Origin: Diogma glabrata
Lineage: Eukaryota > Arthropoda > Insecta > Diptera > Cylindrotomidae
Assembly: GCA_963693315.1 (NCBI GenBank)
Contig: OY856186.1
Location: 368,182,850 to 368,246,849 of the forward strand
DNA: 64,000 nucleotides
Reading direction: 5' to 3'
Shown here: positions 35,461 through 48,008 of the stretch, in pieces
How the letters are laid out: the number at the start of each line of letters is the position of its first letter
How positions within the stretch are numbered: the stretch's first letter is position 1
Position numbers and translations under genes: made by a program
The notes under the pieces: generated by a model
Database searches by the model: none
What the model was told of the DNA's origin: nothing
The model's input: only the letters and a program-made list of their open reading frames with translations

Positions 35461-38392
35461 TCGTCGATGATTTTAATCACTACAGATTAACACAGAAATC
35501 ATAGTTTTCTATTGGTTTGGAGTACTTTACTTATTCTTCACCAGATACAAGGATTTAATAATTTTCCGTTTTATTTGATTTGCGATTAAACAGAGGATCC
35601 ACAGTGAATAGGTAAAGGCTTTGATTTACTGTATGAGATCCCCGTTAAGATTATGATGCCGGCACATCAAATCGATATATATAAGTTCGTTTACCTGTTG
35701 GCTGTTGTAGGTTTAATCCACACCTTGATTTCTATGCTCGAATAAAATGATCTGCCAGCTGTAGGTTCTTTGGTTGTTTTTCCGTGGTTATTAATCACAC
35801 CGGAATTCAAATTTATGCACCAAAAAATGAAAAATAATCGTAACAAACGAAAACGTCAGACCAAAAACAACTTAACAGCCGTGTGGTATTTTGACATCTC
35901 GAAAAATCAACTAAGAGCCACATTTTTCTTTGTGATTTGTTACAACACAAACATATAATTTTTTTTTCTAAATTGAACTACGTAGATTGCACTAAGTAAA
36001 AAAATTTAACTAATTGAAACTATTATAAAACTTTAATTTAATTAAAATTTTTACTACTTAAATGAACTTAGGTTTAAGAAAAAGAACGTGAATTCAAAAT
36101 TTCACTTCAATTTTGATATTCACGAAAGAATTAACAAGACATAAGACACGAGACTAGATGTTTTCATCCATTATATAGGCAATTAATATCGAAAAATGAG
36201 CTAAAAGTTTTTCGAAAGTTTTAAATTTACAAATTATGGTTAGTACATTTTCCGTATCAAAACAAATACTGGTTGATAGTTTGTAATAGACAAAATTGAG
36301 AGATAATTTAACGAAATATACTATTTACAACGCGTCTGAAAGAAATAGTAATATATGCGATATTAGAATGGATGAAAACGTATGTATCACCGATTTTATG
36401 ATGATTTCATATTACGAAATATTAAATTACAACCGTTTTACAGTAGAATCTATACATATAGTGGAAAGAAGAATTGATAAAAAAATATAATACGTTTTGA
36501 AGACAATTTCAAAGCTGATTGTAGGATATAATTTTTAGATAATAAGACGAATTTACAAATATGCACAGCTGTTTGAGGTTTGAAAATATTTAGAGCAGTT
36601 ATGTTTAGAGGTCCGGAAAATTCAAATTCCTGCCGTATGACGAAGCAATGCTGGTGGAGACGCAGTGTGAACCAATAATAGGACATTGTAAAGAAAATAC
36701 TATTGTTAATTTTTTTATGCTAAGAATAAATATGTGTAACGGAAACTATATGAAAATATAACTATAAATTATGCATGAACGAGAAATTGTTATGAATCAC
36801 GCGTGATATGCAAAACTGTGATATGTGAGGAAACAGAAACTTCATGGATCTGTGACTTCACTGCACTACGTCATCATACTCCAGTCTATATAACATCATA
36901 AGGCCCTAAATCCAATATAAGTTGCTTTAAAGACAATGTCGATACGATGCAAATCTATATTATGTTTCTGATATAAGAATAACATTTATGTTAGATAAAA
37001 TTAGTGCACAAAAAGCATTCATAAGTAAGAAACTTAAAGTAGTTCTCGTTATTTATACGTATCAAAGAAGGGAAATTATATTTTTCGAATATTTTGATTC
37101 ATCTTCATGATTTCAATGCCATTAAAGTATGCAACGTATTCTCTGAAATATTTAACATAACAAAAAAGCCATGGATACACAAAATTGTTGAATTAGTTAA
37201 ACGTTTTGCTTTAAATGATTGTTTCGAAACCGGAAGCTCAAATTCAGAAGTATGCACTTCCAGTGACCGACCAACTGCGTCCATATTAGGATTGTCAGAA
37301 CTCAGAACTAACAATAAAAGAAAGGCTGCAAAGTACATATGAACAGAAAATGAATAAAAATTTTGTGAAAAAGAGTAAGGGATTCACAAATATTATTAAA
37401 AGTTAAATTGACTTTTTCCAAGAACAAAACATTCGTGGCAAATATTTAGAGAAAGCTTTTAATAAATTAGTTACTCATACGAACAAAAAGTGTCGAATTC
37501 AAGCGTGCGTTTGCAGCAACTAGTCTGATTTGCACTAATTTCGGGTCAAACTTTTAATGATAATACTTTAGAAACAACGTGTTTCTTACGCCAATATTGG
37601 AAAAATTTCAAGATTTAAATCATTTTTAAATTTTCGTCTTCAAATATTATTGTTTATTATTATATACTATTACACGCCAATTTAAGTTATAAATAGTTTG
37701 CTTAAACTAATAATTGAAGATAGTTAGATCAAAGTTTATTATTGCGGTAAATTACCGGTTAATTACCGGTTAACCGTTTTATAAAAGTTTTTTGTCGTAT
37801 TACCGGTAATTTAAAAAGTCGGTAAATTTGTAAACCTTACAGGTGATGATACTATCAACTAGGGCGCTGATATTTCTTTTGTTCTCTAGAGCTCATATAC
37901 ATCTTGTACAAAAGACCCTTTACGTCTAACAGATGACATAATATAATACTAAAACCTTAAATTATCAGATGAATTTCATAGATCGGCTCATCGCACGCAA
38001 ATGTAGATAATTCCATTTTCTCCGAGTCCAGGCCAGTGCTTGATTCGAAATGATTTGACTAGCTTTTACGAACGAATTATTCATTGATGTTCTGTATATG
38101 ACATCTTGTCTGAAGAGAAATAATGTAGTGGTCGCTACCATCGCTTTGATATAATTTTTCTTTTTAATTATTTTAAGTTAAGTTAAATAAACTTTTACAA
38201 ATATTTACATTGAGTAAGTTAAATCTTTACAGATGAATTACACTGAAACGTTGAAATGAAAGCTAGCTACCTTCACACCTTTATGCTCCACAAAAAAACT
38301 CAAACCCACTCATGCTCTCCATGCTCTTCTTTTTGCTCTCTAAAAACAAAAATCAAAGATCAATCTTTCATGCTAATATTACTTTATATTAC
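35461..38392. other. AT-rich DNA without a convincing gene
   Basis: The open frame at 37,094-37,342 (plus, 82 codons) has no recognised domain, though it lies inside the tentative hAT limits. Otherwise nothing is supported. Confidence 0.4.
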
Positions 38393-41095
38393 TTCGGTCT
38401 GAAAGACCTAAGTATTACATTCATGAGCTCAAAGTGAAATTCTTACCTCCACTTTTTTTTGGCATTTCTCGACGTTTTAGGACCTACTGATTCTAAAAAA
38501 GCAAATAAAAATGAATGAATGTCTGCCGGCCGTGGCCGGCCGTCACAAGTCACAGCCGACGAAATCTAGAAAACGGCGGAAAGGATTTGAAAAATTTTGA
38601 ATTTTAAAAATAGGTACACTCAATGGTAAGAGCCGAAAGGACGATGTGTGGGATAACTGTACCGGAAGTGTGTCAAAAAAATCGTCAAGTGTGTCAAAAC
38701 AAGGGAAAATGCATATTTTTTGCTTAAAAAAGTTCATTTTAAGTGATAATGAGTAGGAACAAAGAATGGAGAGAAATCTGAATGGGTGGGATTGGTATGT
38801 GAGATCAACAACTAGATTATTGCAGTTTGTCAAAAAAAATGTTGACAAGTGTGTCAAAAGAGAGATTTTTATTTATTTTTTTACCCAATTTTGTGGAAAA
38901 AAGTAAAATTAATAATTTGTATGACACGAAATTTTATTATTATCATAGAGAATTATGGCATTATAAGTTTGTCAAAAAATAATGTCAAGTGTGTCAAAAA
39001 ATGATTTAATTTATTTTTTTACCCTTCTCTAAGAATTTTTTGGAATATTTTTAGAATTTTGAAAAATTTTAAATTTTTGATTTTATTATAATTTTTGGAA
39101 TTTTGAAAAAAGTTTCAATTTTTGATTTTTTAATAATTTTTGGCATATTTTTAGAATTTTGAAAAAAGTTTGATTTTATTTAATTGTTACAATATTTTTG
39201 GAATTATGGAAGGTTTTTGAGTAGTTTGCTGATTGTATCATAATTTCACTACTGCTGATTGTATCATATTTTCAGTTTCATCAAGATCCCATGTTCATTT
39301 CATCAAGATCCCATGTTCACCCCCAAATAATGGTAAATAATTGTTCACCAAGATCCCATGTTCACCCATATAATGGTGAATAAATTAAAAGGTATAATTT
39401 ATCAAAGACACACACAATATATCAAAGACACACAATTTATCAAAGATACATTAAATGGTATATAGGAAAAAATTGTAGAAATACGGGAAATAAATAACCT
39501 TAAAACTGTTATATGTATTTTGGGGTTTTTTTCACTATTCCCCTCCATAAATTTAGATAATATATTTACAAAAAACATAAGAACATTTTTCTTCTTAACT
39601 CGTCTGTATTGGACAAAAAGAAAGAAAAAAAAATCGCCAAAATAATTTGTTATCTATTCTTGTCAATTCCATTTATATAAAAGAAAAAGAGACAAAGTAT
39701 TTATATTTATGTATAAGATTAATTATTTACAAAAACTTTGTTTCTCTTTCTCCTTAATTTAATATGTATTGGAGAAAAAGAAAACAAAATAATACAAAAG
39801 TTTTCTAATGATATGTGCATTTTGCTTCGGTCTGAAAGAAAAGTGAAATTCTGACCCCCACTTTTTTGGGCATTTCTCGACGTTTTAGGACCTACTTATT
39901 CTAAAAAAGCAAATAAAAAATGTATGTGTCTGCAGGCCGTCCGGCCGACCGGCTGTCACAACCGACGAAATCTAGAAAACGGCTGAAAGGATTTGAAAAA
40001 TTTTGAATTCTAAAAATAGGTACACTCAATGATAAGAGCCGAAAGGACGATGTGTGCGATAACTGTACCGAAAGTGTGTTAAAAAATCGTCATGTGTGTC
40101 AAAACAAGGAAATATGCATATTTTTTGCTTAAAAAAGTTCATTTTAAGTGATAATGAGTAGGAACAATGAATGTGGAGGAATCTGGATGGTCAAGATTGG
40201 TATGTGAGATCAAAAACTAGATTATTGCATTAGAAGTTTGCCTAAAAAATGTTGTCAAGTGTGTCAAAAGAAAGATTTTTATTTATTTTTTTACCCAATT
40301 TTTTGGAAAAAAATAAAATTAATTGTTTGTTTGAAATGAAATTTTATTATTATTATTGAGAATTACGGCATTATAAGTTTGTCAAAAAAATGTGTTCAAG
40401 TGTGTAGTAGCTGTTTTTATGACGTAAATATAATCGAAAATGAAATTGTACATGGAAATTTTTGAATTTGTTATAGTTTTTGAAATATTTTTGGAATTTT
40501 GAAAAAAGCTTGTATTTTTGATTTTGGAATAATTTTTGCAATATATTTAGAATTTTGGAAATAGTTTTAAGTTTTGATTTTGTAAGAATTTTTGGAATGT
40601 TTTTAGAATTTTGAAAAATTTTAAATTTTTTTATAATTTTTGGAATATTGAAAAAAGTTTCAATTTTTGATTTTGTAATAATTTTTGCAATATTTTTAGA
40701 ATTTTGGAAAAAGTTTGAACTTTTAAGAATTTTTGGAGTATTATTGGAATTTAGGAAAAGTTTAAATATTTGATTTTATTCTAATTTTTGAAATATTTTT
40801 GGAATTTTGAAAAAAGTTTGATTTTATTTAATTTAACAATATTTTTGAATTTTGATTATAATTTTCTGGCAACGTATTGATGTTTCGTGTTAGTTTTGTA
40901 ATAAATTTTTAAACAGATATAAAAAATACTAGTTCTTTAACAAAGAGTTATGTTTGATATACATCACTGCCCAAAACTAAAAACCATGTCCTCATAAAAG
41001 GTTTTTGCTGAAAACTACATCAAAATCCTTATCCCAGACCGAAGTCTTGATATCTCAGAGCTGTGAGATTTCGGCCCCTCCATATTTTCCTTATT
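38393..41095. mobile_element. Dispersed element with ACTTCGGTCTG ends and 141-bp monomers
   Basis: It begins with ACTTCGGTCTGAAAGACC, part of a 23-base imperfect palindrome, and ends with CAGACCGAAGTCTTGATAT, then a TGTGAGATTTCGGCCCCTCC unit and CCATATTTT. That right end is the reverse complement of the unit that opens each satellite block at 18.65 and 19.82 kb. A second, slightly shortened start occurs at about 39,827, so two copies lie head to tail with an offset of about 1.43 kb. Each copy contains the CTCGACGTTTTAGGACCTACT block, a GC-rich CCGGCCG cluster and one reverse-oriented 141-bp monomer (about 38,840-39,000 and 40,250-40,410). No open frame is present. Confidence 0.8.
39040..40860. 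repeat. T-rich degenerate repeats (TTTTGGAATTTTGAAAAA words)
   Basis: At 39,040-39,200 and 40,440-40,860, words such as TTTTTGGAATATTTTTAGAATTTTG recur in broken form about every 50 bases. They belong to the interior of the element above. The stretch between them holds the end of one copy and the start of the next. Confidence 0.55.
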
Positions 41096-41819
41096 CATTT
41101 TTGCAAAATATATTATTTTTATTACTTGTCCAACCAATAAAAAGGGAAATTAGTTTATGTATTTCGTAATATTGGTTTACGAAAACGATCTTCTTGTTTT
41201 TTAAAGATTCTGAATATCTCTACCCCAACGGCTTTACTTTCTAAATGTTATTATCTACGATTATAATTAGTAATTAAAGAGCTTTAGTTATTGTCAAATA
41301 TCAAACGATTAGAAAAAATTCAGGATAAATGTCTCGAGTTGAAAAATACTTTGCAGTATGATCTTGAAAATTTTAGTTTATCCAATCTAAAATGAATAAC
41401 AACCTGCAACCCGTTAACTACCAAAACCACAACTCAACAACACCAAAACTCTTTCATCCGTCTTACTAAATATTGCACCAATTTTATTGCCATGGCCCTT
41501 TATCAGGGGTAAATAAGGTCCTTTTCATATCACTTCACCACTTCCGACCCTCTTGCAGCAATGAAGAGTTTCCACTCAGTTAAACTCCAGCTAGTAAAAC
41601 GTCAGAAAGGCTTTTCCTACCTTTGTGGTTCTAAATTAAAGGCACAAAAGTAAACTGAAACAAACATAATACCGGTCTGTCAAGGACATTCACATTCTGC
41701 CTCCTGCGCATAACACAAACTCAACATTATACACACAAAAGAATATATAAAACCCAAGAACTGTCTGCTCGTTAGGAATTACAAGGAACTTGCCTTTCAC
41801 CCACAAAGCAAAATTAAAC
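41096..41819. other. Non-coding DNA
   Basis: Nothing recognised. Confidence 0.4.
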
Positions 41820-42760
41820 AAACAAAAATGAATTGTCTGAGGGACACAAACAAAAAAAATATCAAAATTTCAAAAAAAATTGAAATGTACAAAAATAAAA
41901 AAGCAATTACGTTAGAGGTTGGCAGGCATAACCTAACAAAGAATAACTGCACTAAAACGTACTCGAGGACAAAAATCCAAATTCAACAGCTGAAAAAAAA
42001 ATTCAAAAAAAAATTTTAAGTTCTAAAAAATTTCAATTTTTAATTTACTAGAACTAAATTTCGAAGTACTAAAAAATAACAAAACTATAAATTCCAAAAA
42101 AAATATTAAAACTTTTCAAAAAATAATATCCTCTAAAAATTCCAAACGATTTCAGAAATTTTCAATTCCTAATTTACAAATTCTGATTAAAAGTAATTTC
42201 AAAATTTTTTTTAATGAGATTCAAAATTTTCCAAAAACATTACACCAAAAAAATGAAAACAATATTTTCAAAAGAAAATAATTTTGAAAACAAAAATCCA
42301 AAAAAATAAAAACTTGAGCTGGAGGCTGGTAGTTAGACGCAGTAGCTGAAGTTTCACAGCAGCTGAACAACTCAAAACAAATTTAAAAAATTTCGGAAAA
42401 ACAAGAAAATCTAAAATAAGTTAAAAATGTTCAAAAATCTAAAAAATACGAAAAATTCAAAAGTTCAATTCAAATCTTCAAAAACAAAATTCAAAATTCA
42501 CTTAACAACCTAATTTCACAAAGAAAAATTCAACACATTAGTTAAAACTATCCTTAGAATTACGAAAACAATTACAAAAAATTATTTCAAAATTTACAAA
42601 TAATTTCAAAAAAATTACTTAAAATACAAAGAAAATAATTTAAAATTTAAAAACTTAAATTTAACTTAAATTTAAACTTAAATTTAAATTACGAATTTAA
42701 AACAAAATTTTCATAAAAACTAAATTTAAAAAAAACTTTAAAACAATTTAATAAAACTAA
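41820..42760. repeat. A-rich low-complexity tract
   Basis: Long AAAATTCCAAAAAA/TTTCAAAAAATT-type sequence, roughly complementary in character to the T-rich repeats at 40.4-40.9 kb. A 63-codon open frame at 41,828 is lysine-rich from composition only. Confidence 0.6.
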
Positions 42761-43043
42761 AGAAGGCCTCTAGGGCCTGATGAAACATCACAGGGTGAGA
42801 TTGTACCGAAGGAAATCACCAACGACCTTCAAGGTTAATTACGTGTAGTCTCGTCACCCCAATCTCCTCAACGAAACAAAAACCTCACTTTACTGGGAGT
42901 CCGCAGCATCGTAATTCACTAACACTCACTCCTGTGGTAATCAATCACACAAAATTTACTGTAATTAAAAAACTGAAACCGAAAACAATTAGTAGTCTCC
43001 AGAACAACTTTGTTCGGATCAAAAAGACCCAATTATTGTCGCT
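42761..43043 (+). repeat. Dispersed repeat, copy 1
   Basis: GGCCTGATGAAACATCACA, GTACCGAAGGAAATCACCAA, then TCTCCAGAACAACTTTGTT and AAAAGACCCAATTATTGTCG occur in the same order as at 47,321-47,571. Source element unknown. Confidence 0.65.
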
Positions 43044-44974
43044 TTGCAGGCCCAGTTAAACGCCATTTTGACAAAAATGGAAAACAAAAAGTATATGAGG
43101 TCTTCCTGGAAGTGTCAAATATATTTGTAAGAAATAAAAGTGGTGCTTACAAAATGGGTTGAAAGTATTTAAAAGTGTATATATATATACGTTTTCGATT
43201 TACGCTATAGAATATTACTATTTGTAAAGAAGACATGTAGTTCAAATAAAGTTGACTCCGATAATATCTGGCCATTACAAATCATTACAGCACAAGTTTT
43301 AAATTCTGATGAGCAGTCTTCAAAACTAATCCAGTCCGTCTAGTAAAAATTTATTATGTTTGAATTTATTTTTACTAAAAATGTTGAAATTTCTTGGGAT
43401 TAAATTGTTTACTGAAAAATCTTCCAAACGTCGACCAGTTTGTTCAACAGTACAATCACCACAGCACAGATAGTAATTCGACTCCTCTTTTGGAAAAGTT
43501 ATTATGTTTTTATTTACTATTTTTCATAAGTGAATTTATATTCAGAATGTTTCGCTAAGTTGTAATAGATTTAATATTTTCACTGAATTACTTAAAAACC
43601 TTTACTTTAAAAGTTCTTTTAAAAAAACTTAGAAATAAAAGAAATCAGACTCAATAAATGATTCATTATTTTAAATAAAAAATTTCATCTATATATCTTC
43701 ATTTCCTTTCAATTATCAGGATCTCCAACAATGTAACATTTCCTTCAAAATTACATTTTCTTTTTAAAAGCTTTGAACTTTTATTTTTAACACAAAATTC
43801 TCAGAAATTTATGTTTTCGTTTGCCAATAAAATAACATAAAATTTTTACATTATTATTTTTTTTTATTTTTATTTTATTTCTATGAAAATTGTGATCATA
43901 AATTTAACTGTTCTATTTTGTTAGTGCACAAAAGAACATAAAAATATGAAAACTATGAAAATATGTCATTTTATTTTGTTTCATAAGATTTTCATGACAT
44001 AAATTTAATATACGAGTAGATACAGAAAGATCCAAAAAATAACATAAAATAATAATTTACAGCTTCAGTTTTTTTAAAAACTATAAATCTTATATCATTA
44101 TTACAATATAATAAAAGAAACAATAATTTTATTTTATTCCTATTTTGGCATTTTCACAAAAAAAAATTTTTACTTATTGTTCTAAGATTTTATATTATTT
44201 TTATTTTACAAAAAAAAAAAATTAATTGTATTGATAAGAAATGTTAGTGGGTTGATAAGTTATTCGTGATATAAAAAAGGACTATAAATTACATCAAACA
44301 CGAAGCTTTTATTTTCATATGGAAGACAAAAGCAGAAAAACAAAAAAGCTTTTAACCTTTTGCTAAAGAATACGCCTAAAATCATGTTTTCGTTTGTTTT
44401 TTTATTTTTAATATTAAATTATTAAAAAACAGTCCAAAACACAACTTAAATGCATTAAAATAATATTTGAATATATATAATTTATTAACAATATTAAAGA
44501 TAAAAGGTGGCAATATTAACATTATTAGTTTTCATCATAAGTTCACGATTGAAGATAAAATATTAATGATTGGCTTATCTGTTTTTTAAACAACAAAAAA
44601 TATTGGATTAATTTAATTATTTTTGAATAAATTTAACGAATCATGGGAATTAATATAAAAATTAAGAAGTTGATAACATTTAAGGTGCATAAATTGGTAC
44701 TAGACACACCTTTTTAGTTTATATATAACTTTTTCAGATATGTTGTCTACATTTCAAAGCAATAACGATAGCCTAATAGAGCAAAGAAACAGTTAAAGTA
44801 GACATTAAAATGTCAAAAACAAATTTTAAATCCGTTGATCATATGCTGTGACCCACTTTTTTATGTATAAAGTGCGTGTGAGTTTTTTTAATTTTTTCTG
44901 CGATTCTATCAAACAACATAACGCAAATGGGATCAAAGTCTGGCCGCCTTTGCTGCATAACCGAAAATGAGAGA
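43044..44974. other. AT-rich non-coding DNA
   Basis: No gene or array recognised. Confidence 0.45.
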
Positions 44975-46570
44975 CGTTGTATGAGTTTGAAGACTCTGAG
45001 GCTAAAACTGGATCTCAGTCTGGGTTTTATTCTGAATCTTGGTCTAAGTTTGTGTCTGAATTTGAGTCTCAGTTTGAGTCTGAGTTTGAGCCTCAGTTTG
45101 AGTCCTAGTTTGAGTCTGAGTCTGAGTCTGAGCCTGAGTCTGACTTTGGGTCTGAGTTTGAGTCTGAGCCTGGGTCTGAATCTGAGTCTGAGTCTGAGTC
45201 TGAGTACGAGTATGAGTCTGAGTCTGAGTCTGAGTGTGAGTGTGAGTCTGGGTCTGAGTCTGAGTCTGAGTCTCAGTCTCAGTCTGAGTCTGAGTCTGAG
45301 TCTGAGTCTGAGTTTGAGTCTGAGCCTGAGTCTGAGTCTGAGTCTAAGTGTGAGTCTGAGTCGGAGTCTGACTCTAACTCTGAGTCTAAGTTTGAGTGTG
45401 AGTCTGAGTCTGAGTCTGCGTCTGGGTCTGAGTCTGAGTCTGAGTCTGAGTCTGAGTCTGAGTCTGAGTCTGAGTCTGAGTCTGAGTCTGAGTTTGAGTT
45501 TGAGTCTGAATCTGAATCTGAGTATGAGTCGGAGTCTGAGATTGAGTCTGAGTCTGAATCTTAATCTGAGTCTGAGTATTAGTCTGAGTCTGAGTCGCAG
45601 TCTGAGTATAAGTCTGAGTCTGAATCTTAGTCTGAGTCTGAGTTTGAGTCTGAGTCTGAGTCTAAGTTTGAGTCTGAGTCTGACTCTTAGTCTGAGTCTG
45701 AGTCTGACTCTTAGTCTGAGTCAGAGTCTCAGTCTGAGTCTGAGTTTGAGACTGAGTCTGAGTCTGGGTCTGAGTGTGAGTCTGAGTCGGAGTCTGACTC
45801 TGAGTCTGAGTCTAAGTTTGAGTCTGAGTCTGAGTTTGGGTCTGAGTCTGCATCTGAGTCTGAGTCTGAATTTGAGTCTGAGTCTGAGTATGAGTTTGAG
45901 TCTGAGTCTGAGTCTGAGTCTGAGTGTTAATCAAAGTCTGACTCTGACTCTGAGTCTGAGTTTGAGTATGAGTCTGAGTTTGAGTCTAAGTCTGAGTCTG
46001 AGTCAGAGTCAGACTCTGATGCTGAGTCCGAGTCTGACTGTGTCTGAGTCTGAGTTTGAGTTTGAGTCTGGCCCTGGGTCTGAGGCAAAGTTTGATCGTC
46101 CGAGTTGGAGTCTGAGTCTGTATCTGAATCTGAATCAGAGTCTGAGTCTGGATCTGGAGTCTGAGTTTTAGTCCTAGTCTGAGTCTGAGTCTGAGTTTGA
46201 AACTTAGTCTGAGTTTGCGTTTGAATTTGTGTTTGAGTCTGATTCTGAGCCTGAGTCTACGTGTGAGTCTGAGTCTGGGTCTGAGTCTGAGTCTGAGTCT
46301 CAGTCCGAGTCTTAGTCTGAGTGAGTCTGAGTCTTAGTCTGAGTCTGGGTCTGAGTCGGAGTCTAAGTCTGACTTTGAGTCTAAGTCTGAGTCTGAGTCT
46401 TTGTCTGAGTCTTAAAGTAAGTCTGAGTCTGAGTCTGAGTCCTAGTCTGAGTCTGAGTCTGAGTCTGAGTCTGATTCTGAATCTTAGTCTGAGTCTGAGT
46501 CTGAGTCTGAATCTGAGTCTGAGTCTTAGTCTTAGTTTGAGTCTGAGTCTTAGTCTGAATATATGTCTGA
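44975..46570. repeat. (GTCTGA)n array, third and largest locus
   Basis: About 265 hexamers, mostly GAGTCT with single-base variants. It is the same repeat as at 28.6 and 30.3 kb but on the opposite strand. The 414-codon LSLSLS open frame at 44,927-46,171 and the RLRLRL frame on the minus strand come from the repeat. Confidence 0.95.
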
Positions 46571-47320
46571 GTAGCAACAACTTCAAAATGAGTGAAAATA
46601 TCGTCATCTATTAGATTTAAGTGTTTCTAAAAGTTTTAATCAATAGAGCTAAATTTTATCAAGAACCAAAATGTTTTAATCCAAAATGCTAACTCATCTG
46701 ATTGAGATAGATAAATGTTATTCCGATGGTTATGTTCGTTCCAGATCCAACGTTCCTGCCATCGTCCCCCACTTTTCCACCATTTTTTTTCTTTAATCAG
46801 TTCTTTTGATTTGTGATTAGACTGTGATAACGGATCAACAATAGTTATAGCAACCACCCACCATATTCACATATTATTTATATAATATCCGTGACATAAA
46901 TTTTCAGTCACGTGTGTAATTGCAAGATGTTTTAACTTCATTTTCCAGTTAGAATTCGCTCGATCAGGTTTTGAACGATACTGAAACTGACGATATTGTT
47001 CACGTATTTATACCATCAAACTACTGTAAAGGAAAAATCTTCCATTTCACCCCCAGGATATATAGCATGCTCAAAAAAACAAACCCGGTCTTGGCTCGAA
47101 AATATAGTCAGTTGTCAGTTCATTGTTAACACCCAAACAACGTGTATAGAGAAAAAAGTTGTTATGCCTGTTGTTGCTTTGGATGCAACGACCGTGGCAC
47201 GAAAAACAAACGATATCATTTCTGGTATCCCGTATCATCCACGCCCACTACGCCCAACAACACCCGAACTGGCTATGCGATAATGAAATATGTTTTGGAA
47301 TGTTTTCATTTCGCTGAGAA
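46571..47320. other. Non-coding DNA upstream of the last crossveinless-2 exons
   Basis: Probably intron of the gene to the right. No exon with a VWC cysteine pattern was seen. Confidence 0.4.
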
Positions 47321-47571
47321 ACCAAGGCCTAACGAAACCTCACAAGCTGAACAGTACCGACGGAAACCACCAATAACCAACTAGGTCCATCCCTTGCTGT
47401 CCACGAACCAAAACCCTAACTCCTACTCGGACTCAACAGGATGGTGTGTGTCGATAAGCATTAGCCTGAAGGGCTAAAAATTCTTTTAAAAGAACAAAAC
47501 AGACCAATTAAAATTAGTTGTCTCCAGAACAACAACTTTGTTTGGATCGAAAAGACCCAAACATTGTCGTT
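47321..47571 (+). repeat. Dispersed repeat, copy 2
   Basis: GGCCTAACGAAACCTCACA, GTACCGACGGAAACCACCAA, TCTCCAGAACAACAACTTTG and AAAAGACCCAAACATTGTCG match copy 1 at 42,761-43,043 in order. It lies about 165 bases before an exon of the gene. Confidence 0.65.
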
Positions 47572-47735
47572 TGGGAACTCTGTTTGCGTGCAGGTATCAC
47601 ATCATTGGCTCTCATGGAAAACTAATTTAACATAAATAATAAAACAAAATAAATATATTAATTAGACGACCAAATGAGTTCATATGAGTTTATATGGAAA
47701 ACCAAAATTTTCAATTTTTCTTTCTATATTTTCAG

Positions 47736-47945
47736 GTTGTTATTTAAATGGGCAACGAGTTCTTGATGGACGGGAAGTAACATTGAGTGAAGATCCATGT
47801 TTGAAGTGCCAATGTTCAAATCGACGATTAACTTGTATCAAAAAGGCGTGTCCGGTACTACAATGTCCTATTTCAAAACAAGTAAGAGCTCCAGGAGAGT
47901 GTTGTCCAAAATGTAGTGAAAAACGTGAAGTCATACAAATTCCAG
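47736..47945 (+). CDS. cv-2: crossveinless-2/BMPER homologue, penultimate coding exon (VWC module)
   Basis: A 210-base exon bounded by TATTTTCAG before it and GTAAAT after it, phase 1 on both sides, as is common for extracellular modules. It encodes one von Willebrand C module: it starts CYLNGQRVLDG, has the CLKCQC motif (C-x2-C-x-C) in the middle and ends with CCPKC. Joined to the next exon it reads on without a stop. Crossveinless-2 is a secreted protein whose VWC modules bind BMP ligands; in flies it tunes Dpp/Gbb signalling at the wing cross veins. Earlier exons, expected to carry the signal peptide and further VWC modules, are not found in the window, so the gene is partial here. The symbol rests on the VWC-VWD architecture of both exons, not on a database search. 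Confidence 0.85.
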
Positions 47946-48008
47946 GTAAATTTAATAATAAACTTTAAAAAATATAAATTAAATTTCAAAATCGTTTCTT
48001 TATTTTAG
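47946..48008 (+). other. 63-base GT-AG intron
   Basis: Starts GTAAATTTAAT and ends TTTATTTTAG. It splits a glycine codon (G|GA) after the first base. AT-rich and short, as is typical in insects. Confidence 0.9.

Larger units (their letters stand above)
31336..37840 (+). mobile_element. Old hAT-type element, heavily interrupted (tentative limits)
   Basis: The left border reads TAGGGTTTGCAATACCGGTT at about 31,334. The right border on the minus strand reads TAAGGTTTACAAATTTACCG from about 37,840. Both have nearby ACCGGTTAACCG words, so they may be the two ends of one element. A hAT transposase fragment lies between them. The interior has been expanded by a nested 1.1-kb element, a leader-like repeat and a satellite. 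No clear 8-bp target duplication was found, so pairing these ends is a hypothesis. Confidence 0.35.

Noticed and set aside
44927..46171. 414-codon Leu-Ser repeat protein, and Arg-Leu repeat frame on the opposite strand
   Set aside because: Both are translations of the (GTCTGA)n array; lack of stops follows from the hexamer.
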